From Lepiota brunneoincarnata (taxonomy: Eukaryota > Basidiomycota > Agaricomycetes > Agaricales > Agaricaceae), in NCBI GenBank assembly GCA_023014365.1, contig JAEBUN010000006.1, positions 124,001 to 188,000 of the forward strand: DNA of 64,000 nt, in the 5' to 3' direction. The position numbers and the translations under genes were made by a program. Of this stretch, positions 47,233 through 58,830 are shown piece by piece. Position 1 is the first letter of the stretch; each line of letters opens with the position of its first letter. The notes below the pieces were generated by a model. The model searched no databases, was not told the origin of the DNA, and saw only the letters and a list, made by a program, of their open reading frames with translations.

Positions 47233-49944
47233 CTAGATCTCTCCAAATATAACTTTTCCGTCGATGATGGTCGCAACAACTTTAGTGTTGAGGATGGTGT
47301 TGACGGGGACGGTCATAATGTTCTGAGAAAGGATAGTCAAGTCGGCACGTTTACCAGTCTCGATAGAACCAAGAGTGTCCTCAGTGAACGAAGCATAAGC
47401 AGGTTCGATGGTCATCCCTGTAAATCAGGGGCGTCAAAAATGGCATGTGTGCCACGCAGCGCTCATGTCGCTATTCATGACAATAAAGCTACTGCCTACC
47501 TCGCAATGCTTCAATGCGTGATAGGCGTTCTTCAGGGAACCTGTGAACAGAAGTCCATTATTGGTGGGGCAACGGGGGTGAAGGCAATAGTTCTTGGGAT
47601 TCGCTGAACTCACCAGCCTTCCGGACCGTGAGGTGACTCTCCGTCAGACGAAACACGGGTAATGGCTGCGTAGAACCCAGAGAGGGGGTTCATAGATTCA
47701 ACGGGAAAGTCTGAGCCTAGAGTGACCCTAGCACCACTGTCTATCAAGGAGCGGAAGGCGTACAGCTGCTTCACACGTTCCGGACCCTATAATTTATTTC
47801 CGTGATTGAGTAAAACTCGAGGTCGCTCGATGAGATGAGCAAGACGTTTTCCTTACCAAACGGTCTTCCGCGTACCACATATCGCTAATGCTGTTGTTTG
47901 AGAAAATCGGTCAATCGAAGGAATAACCGTCAGCACGTCAGTAGTTACATACGCATGAGTGGGCTGTACACTCGCAATAACTAGGAAGGCCTGTCAGAAT
48001 CTAGGTCGTGTTGTATCTTCAGGAGCAAATTTACTCACCACCAAGTTTGCCGAGGCGTTGCATGTCTGCTTTCGTCATCATCTGGGCATGTTCGAGACGA
48101 GGACGCAATGCAGTCACATTGACGCCCTTCAGAGAGGCTTCGAATGCATCCAACACGACACCATTGGCTCGATCGCCGATTGCATGGACATTCTGAGAAA
48201 TCGATTGTCATAATATAAACGTATGATTAACGCTGTACTCACCACCTGCCAACCATCCCTCAAGAACTTCGGTATAACATCGAACAGAACCTCCGGATCC
48301 AAGCGCAAGAAGCCACTTGTATCTGGGTTGTCGTGATAAGGTTCATAGAGCTGTATGTGGAGTGAGAAACAGTCAGCTTGCGCGCTCAGCGAGAAGTAAA
48401 CCAAGAACGGACTGCAGCACCGCCCGTTCGAAGAGCACCATCTGCAAATATCTTAACGCTTCGAGCAGTGAGACGATTTTTACCAGCGCCAATGACAATT
48501 TTAGTGATATTGCCCCAGTACGACTGATCTTCGTGAAAATAAGTCATGCCATAAATCCTGATCTGTCCAAGAAGCGCAAAGTCAATCTGATCATCCTACT
48601 GGGGATCAGGAGCCACAACCACCCACGGGCAATATGCCAGTCTCTGCTTGGCTGAATAAACATTAATGTCATCGGTCCCTGTTAACTTCCGAGAATTAGA
48701 TGACGCACCTTTTGAAGAATGCCAAAGACATTGGATCAAGGCCAGCGTCATGCACAGATGTCAGGCCTCTAGCATGGGCATCCCTGACAGCGATATTAAA
48801 CCTCCTGAGAAGATCGTCCTCGGTCAATTCTGGCTGCCTGATAAGATCCTGCGCATTGTCCAAGAATACACCTAGGTAAAATGTGATTATGACAAACTAC
48901 GAGGGTGAGATTGGTGATAAAGAACCTGTCGGTTGACCGGTCCCATCCCTGACAATGACTCCACCCTCCACGGAATCAGGGAAGGGTTGACTGATCCTCA
49001 TAGCCTCGGCAGAGACCCACAGAGCATGACAATCTTTACTCTGCAGCACAACGGGTCGGCCACGGATCAGGGGGTCTGCATCGAGGTCTGCCTATTGATA
49101 ATAATGTAACTGATTGGCGAAGCAATGAAAAGATCAAGCTTACTGCCGATGGCCAGCTCGAGGAAGGCCAGATGGTGTGATCCCACCCTCCGCCACGGAT
49201 CCACCTGGTTTTGTTACTTTGTACGTCAGGGTTGCTGAGAATGAATTGTCTGACACGGATGACAGTGTCTATCCCCATGTTAAAAATGTAAACTTCCATA
49301 GCCTGCAAGGGAAGCCCACCTTGTATAGTTTTAGTGCCTTCCAATGGCAGTTCTCGGCTAGCGCCGTACTCCAGAACGTGTCCATGCGAGTCTACTCGGA
49401 TCTGGTGGTTTGATTTGTGATGGAGGAATGAGAACAGCAGCACGGACCGCTTATACCAGGGATGATAATCGATCCTGGCGGGATATGCCGAATACTCAAT
49501 GAGGCCGAGGACAAGACTTGGTTATTAGACTCCAAAACGATGGAGGACTTCCAACGTCCTTGGATATCCGCTGTGGAAATACGCGGGGTCCAGATTGGTG
49601 GCATTTTTTTGGGAGACCTCGGGAGAAGACATACAGAGAGAACCAGTGTCAAGGATATGCTCATTGTGGACGACGACGCATTGAACCTGAGTATTGCCCT
49701 TGTCGACGGTGTAGACGTAATTCCCGTCTGACGAGCAAAGCGCGTATGTGTTTGGGTCGCGCGAGGGCGCGTAAATTGAGACCCAGAGAGCTCCGGAGAC
49801 GCCTAGAGCGAGCAAGGCCAAGAGACGATTGGGTAGGGACTTGTAGATTCTGGTGGCGGGCGGCGGGTGTATGCCATTGGGCTTGATGGTGTCCTTGGTG
49901 GGAGGAACACCGTTGGTGGCAATAGACCTTTGACGGAGTGGCAT
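47233..49944 (-). CDS. Membrane-anchored metal-dependent amidohydrolase (YtcJ/amidohydrolase_3 type)
   Basis: About 14 introns interrupt a protein of roughly 600 residues starting MPLRQRSIATNGVPPTKD. Residues about 38-60 form one hydrophobic helix (LLALLALGVSGALWVSIY), so the enzyme is probably a type II protein of the secretory pathway. The amidohydrolase fold is clear: the metal-binding DSHGHVLEYG, RWIRGGGWDHTIWP, LTSVHDAGLDP, IRIYGMTYFHED, ARSVKIFADGALRTGG, WQNVHAIGDRAN, LRPRLEHAQMM, GSDFPVESMNPLSGFYAA and a C-terminal beta-sandwich strand GKRADLTILSQNIM. The group acts on diverse N-substituted or exocyclic amide substrates; the substrate here is unknown. Splices are all in phase. It is divergent from HRD1. 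Confidence 0.88.
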
Positions 49945-50295
49945 GTCAGAGACCAGACGTCCTTGAATACTCGACAAGGCCACAAGTGGAGATAAAATGC
50001 GTGCAAGAGAGGCTGTACAACGAAAAAAGCACAGCTTCAGCGCTCAGCCTCGTGGTGAAATGGGAATCCCGAGCGAGCGGGAGAAAACGGTAGCGAAGAC
50101 TCGGTAACAGAACTGAGAGGGTTCTGTATGAGATGGCATTTGGGTTTTCCGACTCTTCAAATAAATATGCTGGCCGGTTCCAGTCTAGACGCCCAAACAG
50201 ACGCCCACAGCCGCAATCAGCCACGTCAAACGAATAAACAAACGCTAAGGGGAACCCAAGATCATCATCGGGCCTGTTGGACACACACCTCCATT
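49945..50295. promoter_or_regulatory. Divergent promoter region between amidohydrolase and HRD1
   Basis: 351 bp between the two start codons. It has no clear TATA box and no open frame of interest; it should hold both promoters and 5' UTRs. Confidence 0.4.
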
Positions 50296-52953
50296 ATGGA
50301 GGCCCTCCTACGACACAGAACCCGTACCCTTGTCCACTCCTTACTCACCCACCGTACACAGCTCTACTCTCTCACCTCTCTCATTGCGGTCTCCGCGGTG
50401 ATTCTCAATGCCCTCAGAAGCTACAGCAACCTCTACTCAGTCGCTATTTACCTCTCCAAAAGCAGCCGCAGCGTGCTGGTGAGTGATCGCAACAGCACCT
50501 CGAGTCTTTTGCTGACTCGTGTATCCAGGTTTTGGCCAATTTCGCGGTCTTGTTAGCGCTATCCTGTGGGCACATCGTCCAACGCATTTTCTTCGGTGCC
50601 TTGCGTGCCAACGAGGTAGAGGTATGGGTGAAACACGAATGCTGTTGTAATCATACCAATGACTCACCCAAATCCCTATTAGCGTCTTTATGATCGACTC
50701 TGGTTCTTCATTACAGAGTCCCTCTTGGCATTCACCATATTCCGCGATGAATTTGACATACCCTTTGTCCTCATGTTCGGCTTTCTACTTTTCGTCAAAT
50801 CATTCCACTGGCTCGCCGGTGACCGCATTGAATGGGTGTGTATCTGCTTTTTGTCGGAAACCGACCAGACAATTAAATGACCCCCCCCCCCCAGATGGAC
50901 CAACAACCCTATCCAGGTCCTCCAGCGCTATTCCATCTGCGAATGACGTCGCTTTCCGCCATACTCTGGTTAATCGATTTCATCATGTTCATTGTCGCAA
51001 TAGATCACACCATCACGTATGGTGTCGGTGGCATGGTTCTATTTGCCAGCGAGGTCCGTTCTGTGCTACTCCCAGTTCAATTTTGCACGATTCTAACGAG
51101 GCGCCTGCTCCTAGTATGGTATTCTCATGGCAAGCATAATGAACACCATCCTCAAGTACTTACTTTCATCCTATGAATTAAGAAGGGCTGGTCGTCGCGG
51201 CGGAGAGAATGCCGCTCCTTGGGAGAACAAGTCCATGTGGACCTTCTACATTGAACTAGCGACAGGTACTGCCCCTTTCTTATGTCCAAATCATGCTATA
51301 TCATTGATTATTATCAGACTTCCTTAAGCTGACGACCTATCTGGTCTTCTTTATTATCATTATCACGTTCTACGGCCTTCCACTCAACATCGTTCGGGAT
51401 GTTTACATTACTGCACGCTCTTTCATCACGCGTTTACGTGCGCTGCACCGCTACCAGACAGCTACTCGCAACATGGATCAGCGCTATCCAAACGCAACTG
51501 AAGCTGAGCTAGCTGCGACGTCCGATCGGACTTGCATCATTTGCCGTGAAGATATGGCCCTACCCAACCAGGGGCAAGCTCCTGCAAACGACGGGCCGAA
51601 CGTAACGCCCAAAAAGCTTCCTTGCGGTCACATATTCCATTTTTACTGCCTTCGCTCATGGCTCGAGAGGCAGCAGAGCTGTCCAACATGGTCGGTATAA
51701 ATGATTCTCCCCGATCCTAGAAATAACGCTCATATGCTTCATGTTCTAGTCGGCAAACCGTTCTCGAGGCAGATACTCCGCAAGGACCTGCCAACGCTCC
51801 GCCACTTAATGCACCACAACCAGCGAACAACCCTCCAGAAGTTCAGGCTGCGAACAATAACGGGGTAATTAATAACCCATTGGGAAACCCTCTGGGATTG
51901 CTGGGACGCATTCTTGGCCCTCCAGGGCAGGTCGCCAATCGCAACGCAGCAGCGGTAGCCCAAAACCCAAACCCAGTTCAGAACAACCCTGTTGTGATTG
52001 AATACCACATTCAATACCAAGTTCCCCGGCTACCCGGTGGTGCAGCACAGAACGGAGCACAAAATCCTCACCCTGTTTTGCAGCCGATCCAACCGTTTCA
52101 AGGGTTCCGCGATCGAAATGGGGATTGGCACCGCTGGCCCATCAATCAGGACCACGGCGCACCGACACAACCTGAGACGCAGAACTATCCGTCATCCTCA
52201 GAATTACCAGAAGGACTGACAGGAGTCGCGCCGCCTTCGACAGACAGCCAAAAACCAGACGGGGCAGAGACTCCCGAGAGCCCAAGGGCTGCTGCAGCAC
52301 TTGCAACACTCCACCGTTTGAATAAGGGTGGACCATCTCTCACAGAAGGACACCCATCGCAAACCCTTGGCGCTCCGGAGAGACTGAATGCAGCGAGCTC
52401 TCACGTCAGTAACACGCCAATGTCGCCCACACCAGGAGTCCCGCGATTGATTCCGTTGCACGACTACACCACACCACAACTACACCCAGGGCCTACAGAT
52501 GTCCCTCGGGCGAATGGAACTGTCTCTCCAACGCCCACCACCTTATCTCAGAATGCCCCTTCCCTGTCTCAACTCCCTTCGCATGTCACCGATGCACAGC
52601 TAGCCCTCATGGAGCAACAAACACGAAATGCCATCGATGAGCACCTGAGAGTGATGGGAAATGTGTCAGAAACCCTTTATCGATGTGCCGAAGACCTCTT
52701 GAGGCTTCGTAGCATGCTACCTGTGGCCAGTGCACCGAATGGAGGTCCCTACCAATACCCAACCCTTCGGGTTAATGATTCGCATGGCCCTTCGGACAAT
52801 TCAAGTACCGACAACAGAGGGAAGGGCAAAGGGGTTGATCGTGAGCTAGAGCACACACATGATGCACCGATGCCTCTCACTGGATCCTCCGTCAGTGGGC
52901 CGAATGATAGCAAGGAGAAGGAGAATGCGCCACACAGAGACACTAGTAGCTGA
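50296..52953 (+). CDS. HRD1: HRD1/synoviolin, ER-membrane RING-H2 E3 ubiquitin ligase
   Basis: Seven exons encode about 770 residues. Several membrane spans fill the N-terminal half (YSLTSLIAVSAVILNAL, LANFAVLLALSCGHIV, LMFGFLLFVKSFHWLAGDR, LSAILWLIDFIMFIVAI, YLVFFIIIITFYGLPL), with the Hrd1 blocks FGALRANEVERLYDRLWFF and FHWLAGDRIEWMDQ. The RING-H2 finger (around residues 315-375) reads CIICREDM...[25 protein letters not shown]; its last Cys codon is split by an intron (TG|T, donor at 51690). The cytosolic tail is long, Pro/Asn/Gln-rich and disordered, with a short helical segment (LALMEQQTRNAIDEHLRVM). Hrd1 forms the retrotranslocation channel and ubiquitin ligase of ER-associated degradation. 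The third intron ends in a run of twelve C before the AG. Confidence 0.93.
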
Positions 52954-53398
52954 ATCAGTTGAATTCCAGTTGACCAAAAATGCCTAATGCGATTTCAAAG
53001 ATACACATCGTGAACTAGATAAGGATGCAGAATCGGATATATACTGGATCTGTGTCCATTATTATTATTAGGGGTGTGGTGTTGTGTCATTCTGCACGGA
53101 CAGGCGTTAGGAGGCTGAAGCACTGGCAGATGGGTTTAGCGCCTAACGCACGAGGGGAGTCAGAACATTCATCGTGCTAAGCCCGAAGCATGACCGTCGG
53201 CCACGGACGGCTTGATCAGGTGATCGTCGGGCTGACCTGATAAGATTATATCGCCATTTACCGTCTCGAACAAGCTGACCATCACAACATTAGGCCTTGG
53301 ACCTCGATTCGAGGTCTGTGCAGTTCACAAGCCCCGGCGCCCCCAGCTATTCGATATATGCTCTAGTCGCACACCAACTTGAGCGCTTACCAGTGATC
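52954..53398. other. Intergenic region between HRD1 and the queuosine salvage gene
   Basis: It contains a short ATT repeat (53059-53072) and no convincing coding sequence; it probably holds the HRD1 3' UTR and the next promoter. Confidence 0.45.
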
Positions 53399-55144
53399 AT
53401 GTCCGCGATAACTGTCACCCATCCAAAGCCACCCTTCCCTCCTTCTGGCGAATACCTTCATGCTATAAGGAGATCTTCGAGAAATCTGCGTGCCCGTGCG
53501 AATATCACAGTGAGTGTCTTGCCATCCTCCAACTAACCCTGCCACACGGCACATATTGAATGCCGGATGAACGGTCGCTCCACTGCCGTCGCAGTGACCA
53601 TACGCCCCTTGGGCGAACACACACACACACATGTTGTGCGGTGGAAGCGAAGCAAATGGCTGCATGGCAAAAGCGTCGTGCTGTATGGAACAGCACCTGC
53701 CTCGATGCACGCAAAGAAGACACCAGTCGATCATGCGTCATCGCTCCGAGTAAAGCCATCAATTATCTCATTGCCGTCCTACTCGTCGCTGGCTTAAGCG
53801 ATGTGCAGAATTTCCAAACTAATAACTCTCCTATCTGCTCACCAGATCACTAAAGAATCCATCCAACGCCTTCTGCGTTCGGCAGCGTTCATCACTTCTT
53901 TCAAGCGTGTGTCAGCGATTCATGGGCTTAACCTCCCACTCAAATTCGATTCTCACCTTGAGGAACTAAATCTAATCTCCGTCCTCTCCCTTCTAAACTT
54001 CGGATCCGGCTACCGCATTCCTCTACATGAACAACTCCATCGTGGCGCCTGGGATACCATCTGCGCCTTCGTTTTTTCTTTGTTCATCACATCAACTTCT
54101 GGAGAGAATTTTCTTTCCTCTCAGGGCATGAAGTCCATTGGGATGACCATCGTAGCTGAACTTATGGGCGTGAACCTGCACGTCGAGAAGCCGCATGCAA
54201 GTATTCCCGGCATCATAATTGGCGAGCTTGGCGGTCCGTTGTATGAGCTTGTCAAACTGATAACTCAAGTGCTTAATGAAACCGGTTCGATTCTTGTTAA
54301 TGGTGGCTACCCCAACCTCGGGAGCTTCGTTCTCGAGGCGCTCAGGGAAGGCGCTGGACAGGCGAACGAAGGCACATCTTCACACAGTGCTCTTGACATT
54401 GTGTTGGAACGTGTAAGCAATTTGTACCATCCAATATCTCCAACCCCCGAAGTTAATAGACAGTCTCAGCTCGTAAAGGCTTTCCCCGCCTTCCAAGATA
54501 TGTCGATTGTCGACGGACAACGTATGTCGAATCCCATTTGTGACCACCCTCTCCAGTCTCAGCGTTTTTTTTCCGCAGCCATTTACTGTTTCAAGAAAGC
54601 ATTATTCCTCATCCATGCCATCTGCGTTCGCTTCGGCACGACAACACCGCCCCCTTTCCCAATCCCATCGACAGAGCAGAGCCCTGTCTTCACTGACAAT
54701 GTCCTACCCTCCCTATTGATTCACTTGGGCGTCATTGAATTATCGCAAGAATCAGGGTTGAAGTCACTTTTCCCAGGCGCTGGTTCAGAGGAGTCTCTTG
54801 AAAGACTTCTGGGGCCCGGACCAAGCTCTGAGATCGCAACTGTGAACCGAGGACAAGTAGCGAAGAGCGCTCGGGAAAAGGAAGTACCCAAGGAAGGGCC
54901 TGTACTCCCGAATGACCAAGCATTTATGTTACGAGCGGCAGCGATAGATGCTTGTGAGATGATTGTTGAGGAGGCGCGCTCGCTCGATCTGTCTAAAGTG
55001 CACGAGAGCGACCAAGCGTCCTTGGCTTGGATCCGTGACATGACACTCCCAGATCTAGACATGTGGATCTGGTCTGTTGCTAAGGATAGACCAGATTACA
55101 GGATGCTGGAGAGGTTTGCACAAAGAGACACAGTATTCTTTTAA
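53399..55144 (+). CDS. QNG1: Queuosine salvage protein (DUF2419, Qng1)
   Basis: Exon 1 (53399-53509, MSAITVTHPKPPF...RANIT) joins in phase to 53846 (ITKESIQRLLRSAAF). Two further introns (donors 54414 and 54521) have lengths divisible by three and lie inside an open frame. The mature product is about 430 residues. Landmarks of the Q-salvage family are LNLISVLSLLNFGSGYRIPLH, RGAWDTICAFVFSL, GMKSIGMTIVAELMGV, GGPLYELVKLI, FPAFQDM, IYCFKKALFLIHAIC, FTDNVLPSLLIHLGVI and the C-terminal LDMWIWSVAKDRPDYRMLE. Qng1 is a nucleoside hydrolase that frees queuine from queuosine nucleosides so it can be put into tRNA. The first intron is unusually long (336 nt) for this window and holds an AC repeat at 53616-53631. 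The gene is intact. Confidence 0.92.
53616..53631. repeat. AC microsatellite
   Basis: An AC run inside the 336-nt first intron of the queuosine salvage gene. Confidence 0.7.
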
Positions 55145-55327
55145 ACCTGAGCGCGTTGCTTCGGGAAGGGTGGACGCGAAACCTATTCGTGTTATCCTGA
55201 ATATATTGATACAAAACGCCGGGGTGCAATCCACATAAGACGAAACATCGTAAATTTACTATTTGAGGTTGAAATTCGCTTCTAAGTTGAACGTGGGTTA
55301 AAAGGAGAGGAGGGAAGGGTATGCATA

Positions 55328-58283
55328 TCAAGGGCAGTCGCTATCGCTGGCATTACTATCACTTTCATCGTTTCCCCACACGGCGAAAGCACGGTGACCG
55401 TATTGCTGGTCCTGGGATCGTGATCGTGAATGAGCTCTGGCTCTGGTTTGTAAGAGCGTAGCTGCCGTTGGTGTGCGAGCCAGCTCTTCTAAATCGCGAT
55501 CTGGTATCCTGCTCTTTGCGCTCGAAGGTCGGTTAGAGTACAGATCATCCCGAGCACCATGGTGGGCTGCGTGGAGTAAACCGGAGTCAACGCTTTGCGA
55601 GTTTTGGGAAGGCGTATCGAACTCGACATGTCGGGAGGACGTGATGCCCGATGGTGGAGGATGGTTTGAGGGTTGTGGATGACGATATGTCGATGACCTT
55701 GAGCAAGAGCGCGATTTAGACGCCTTACGACGTTCCCGTTTTAGGCTCTCCATAACTCGGCCATGGTGTCGAGCTTCGCGGACCTTGTCGGCGCCGACAG
55801 CATGTTCTTGAGCACTCAAACTGTTGGCAATGTTGGCGGTGGTGACAATAGCCTTGTCAGCCTCGGGAGACGAGTCATCAATATCAAAATGGTCCTCTTC
55901 TTCCTCAGACGATACCTCATCTTCCTCGTCATTTTCGTCATCATCCATGGCTTTGGGGCTCAGAGCTTTGTTGAGCTCAGCATTTAGCTGTGCTCGCTTT
56001 CTGCGCTTCTTGGGTTTTGTTGGGTCCTCCTCTACGACAACAAACGACTTCTGCCGCTCCCGTTCGTTCCATTTTAGGGTTCTAGAGATCGCGTGGAACC
56101 AGTCCGTAGACTGGTTATCCGCACACACAGTCGGGAAAGGGTACTTCGATGCAGTGACCTTGATGTGGTCTCCCTCTGCAGTAATTTGTGAGAAAAAAAC
56201 CGGATCAAAGAAAAAGGAAAGGAAATGAGGGAGGTCACATACGCTTCAACTCAACCCGTCCTCGGCCATCGAAGGAAGCCCATGCTGTGCTTCTGGAGTT
56301 GTATGGGACACAGATACGTAGTTCCATGCTATCGGGCAGAAGCATAGGGCGGAAGGATAATGTATGCGGACATATGGGTGTTATCAGGATGGCGGGAATT
56401 TCAGGATGAACAAGGGATCCTCCAGCAGAAAGCTAGACATTGGCTTGAGTCACTTCTGGCTTATAATTGCTGTTGTTGACAGAACTCACGGAATACGCAG
56501 TGGAACCAGTGGGTGTCGAGATTGTAAGACCATCAGCTTGCACCGTTGTCATATGATGATCATCGCCTGCTTCGATATCAGTACCAAGGTAACGGAGAGA
56601 TACACATCATGGCTCACCGAACAGTTCAAGCTGGCTAACATAGGGGCTTGGACCACGATCTACCACAAGGTCATTCAATACTTCAAACTGTTCGACAGGC
56701 CTGGTCGTAAAACACATGATTTCTCTGTCCTTTGTTGGTTTCCCTTCGCTTAAGGTATGGATCGTTGACCATCCATTCTCCACAGCCTCCCAACCACCTT
56801 TTTCGAGGTTCTTCATCAGGATCTCCCCAGTCTCTCCCCTTTTGACGGCCTTTCGTCCATTTCCAGTCCCGTTCACGACTGCTCTGTAAACGGTACAAGT
56901 GAAACGCATCCGAAGGTTGACGCGGATGCCGTTTTCGATAGCGGAATCCATGACAGCCTGGTGGTCGGCAAAATCAAAGTTGGTGAGAAAGCCGAGAGAG
57001 CCCAAGGCAAATGGAAGGACCGGGGGTACTATGCGTTGGAACAACCACGAGGTGAATAGAACGGTGCCATCACCACCGAGCTAGGATTGCAGGTCAAGGG
57101 ATGAATGGGTTTTGCGAGTGAGTGTATCGCTTACGGTGACAACAAAATCAAATAAGTGAGGGCTCTGGCTACACATACTACTTGTCCAGTAACGTAGCTG
57201 GCCTTCATCATGAGGCTCTTCTATGGCAGGCCCGTCCTCAGAGGAAGAATGATTGCTCGACGTTCGACGCCTTGGAAATGGAATGAACAATTCGGGATGA
57301 TCCCGATGAAGGCCTTCAGCGTCGAAGCGTTTGGAGCGTTGGAGTTGGCTATCGACGTAACTATATCGAAATCAAATGTTGTGTCCTAGGTATGTGATCA
57401 TTGGGAAAGCACTTACACGACGAGGCCTCGTTTAAAACCGGGTCGTCGCTTGAGCATCAGGTAGAGGGCGAGTTCGCGTGTGAGCTTGATGAGCCTGTTA
57501 TCTCTGGCCTTCGTGATGATAAGGACGTTCTGGATATTGGATTGAACACGAGCACGACCTTGAGGATGAGGATGATTAGAATGAATATGGAGCTAGGTGA
57601 CGGACAACTTTACCTAGTTGCTTGCTCATTTCCCGGACACCGACCGCAGTCTCCGCTAGTTGCTTTGTCAAGCTTCCGACAAATTCGTCTTCTTCACCAT
57701 CACTTTCGGCGGTAGATACATGGCTTGAGTTGGTTCCAGAAAAGAGTGGGTGTGAATTTAGATTGTGTAGGCCGCTGGCGCTGTCGCTGTGCTGTAGCTG
57801 TCTGGCAACACCAAGATCTAGGTTATCGGGATGATCGACGCTGGGACGACTCCTGAGCCAATCCGTGAGCGAAGCTCCCTTGTCGAGGTGCGAATGCACG
57901 AAACAAGGGGAGTCAATAGGCTGATGACCGTTCATATGTGAGCGAGGCTTGAGGTGTGAGGTGGGAGAGAGAGCAGCGGAGTCTGACCGCTCTGTGCGCG
58001 GCAGTCCGGGAGTCAGATGAGTGCCGTTGGTATTGATGACGGGGGAGGAGATATCGAGGACAATGTCGGGGTTCCATTCCGTGTTCTGTAGGTGATCGAT
58101 ATGCAATGACGTCGGTCTACTGCTCCGCCGGGAACTGGGTTGGGTGGTTGACTCCACCTGCACCTGCGGACACGGTGTGGTTGGTGGTGTTGAAAAGACC
58201 TCGTTTTCTGCGCCCGGCGAGACGAGACTCTGAGGGTGGAGGGCAGGCATCTGGACTTCTAGGGTGGGTTGATGAACACGCAT
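55328..58283 (-). CDS. NAD kinase (Utr1-type) with long disordered tails
   Basis: Seven or so exons encode about 870 residues. A disordered N-terminal third ([18 protein letters not shown]...) is followed by the kinase: [41 protein letters not shown], the nucleotide-binding [68 protein letters not shown] and [12 protein letters not shown]. It phosphorylates NAD+ (and possibly NADH) to NADP(H), probably in the cytosol as no targeting signal is seen. After the kinase comes a fungal-type extension of about 270 residues with [10 protein letters not shown], an acidic run ([20 protein letters not shown]), an Arg/Ser-rich part and a final [13 protein letters not shown]. All splices are in phase. It converges with the queuosine gene (183 bp between stops). 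Confidence 0.93.
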
Positions 58284-58830
58284 GCCGGCCAGGTGGGATC
58301 GTCTTTTGTATGGAGAGGGGAAGGCCTGCCGAATGGTAGGAGTCGTCTAGGCGACAAAAAAAAAAAAACTAAGCTACGTGTAGTAGATCAGATGTATAGG
58401 AAGATTGGGCCCAGCAAGGCTGCCTTTGTGGTAAAACATCACGGAGAGGCTGAGCAGCACTGCAGTTAAACACAGCCAGTGCGGTCTAGATCTGCCATTG
58501 TCCATCATCTAACATTCCTTGACTGCTTTCATCTACCAAGTTCCTCGTTTCACGTACACATAGATCGTACCTGCCGTGCTGCTGGCGGTCGCTGCGGGGA
58601 CCATCGACGACGCTGCCGCAACAGATCCTGTTGCTCCGTCACTCTGCCAACACCACATCGGCATAACAGCCGTGGGAGGATTCTGCACTCACGTGTTCAC
58701 GTGTTCAACGCGAATTAGTGTCGGGACACGCGAGGTGTGTGAGCGCGTCCGCAATGTACTCTAGTAATGTGTGATCCATGCGCCGTTTCCCCTTTGGACA
58801 CCCTGGACTGACTTTTTTTCTTTAGTTGTA
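58284..58830. promoter_or_regulatory. Divergent promoter region between NAD kinase and an uncharacterised gene
   Basis: 547 bp, including a run of thirteen A at 58356-58368. No plausible coding exon is seen. Confidence 0.4.

Noticed and set aside
53846..53900. An extra exon inside the long first intron of the queuosine salvage gene
   Set aside because: The direct join RANIT/ITKESIQRLL already matches the family spacing, so no extra exon is required.
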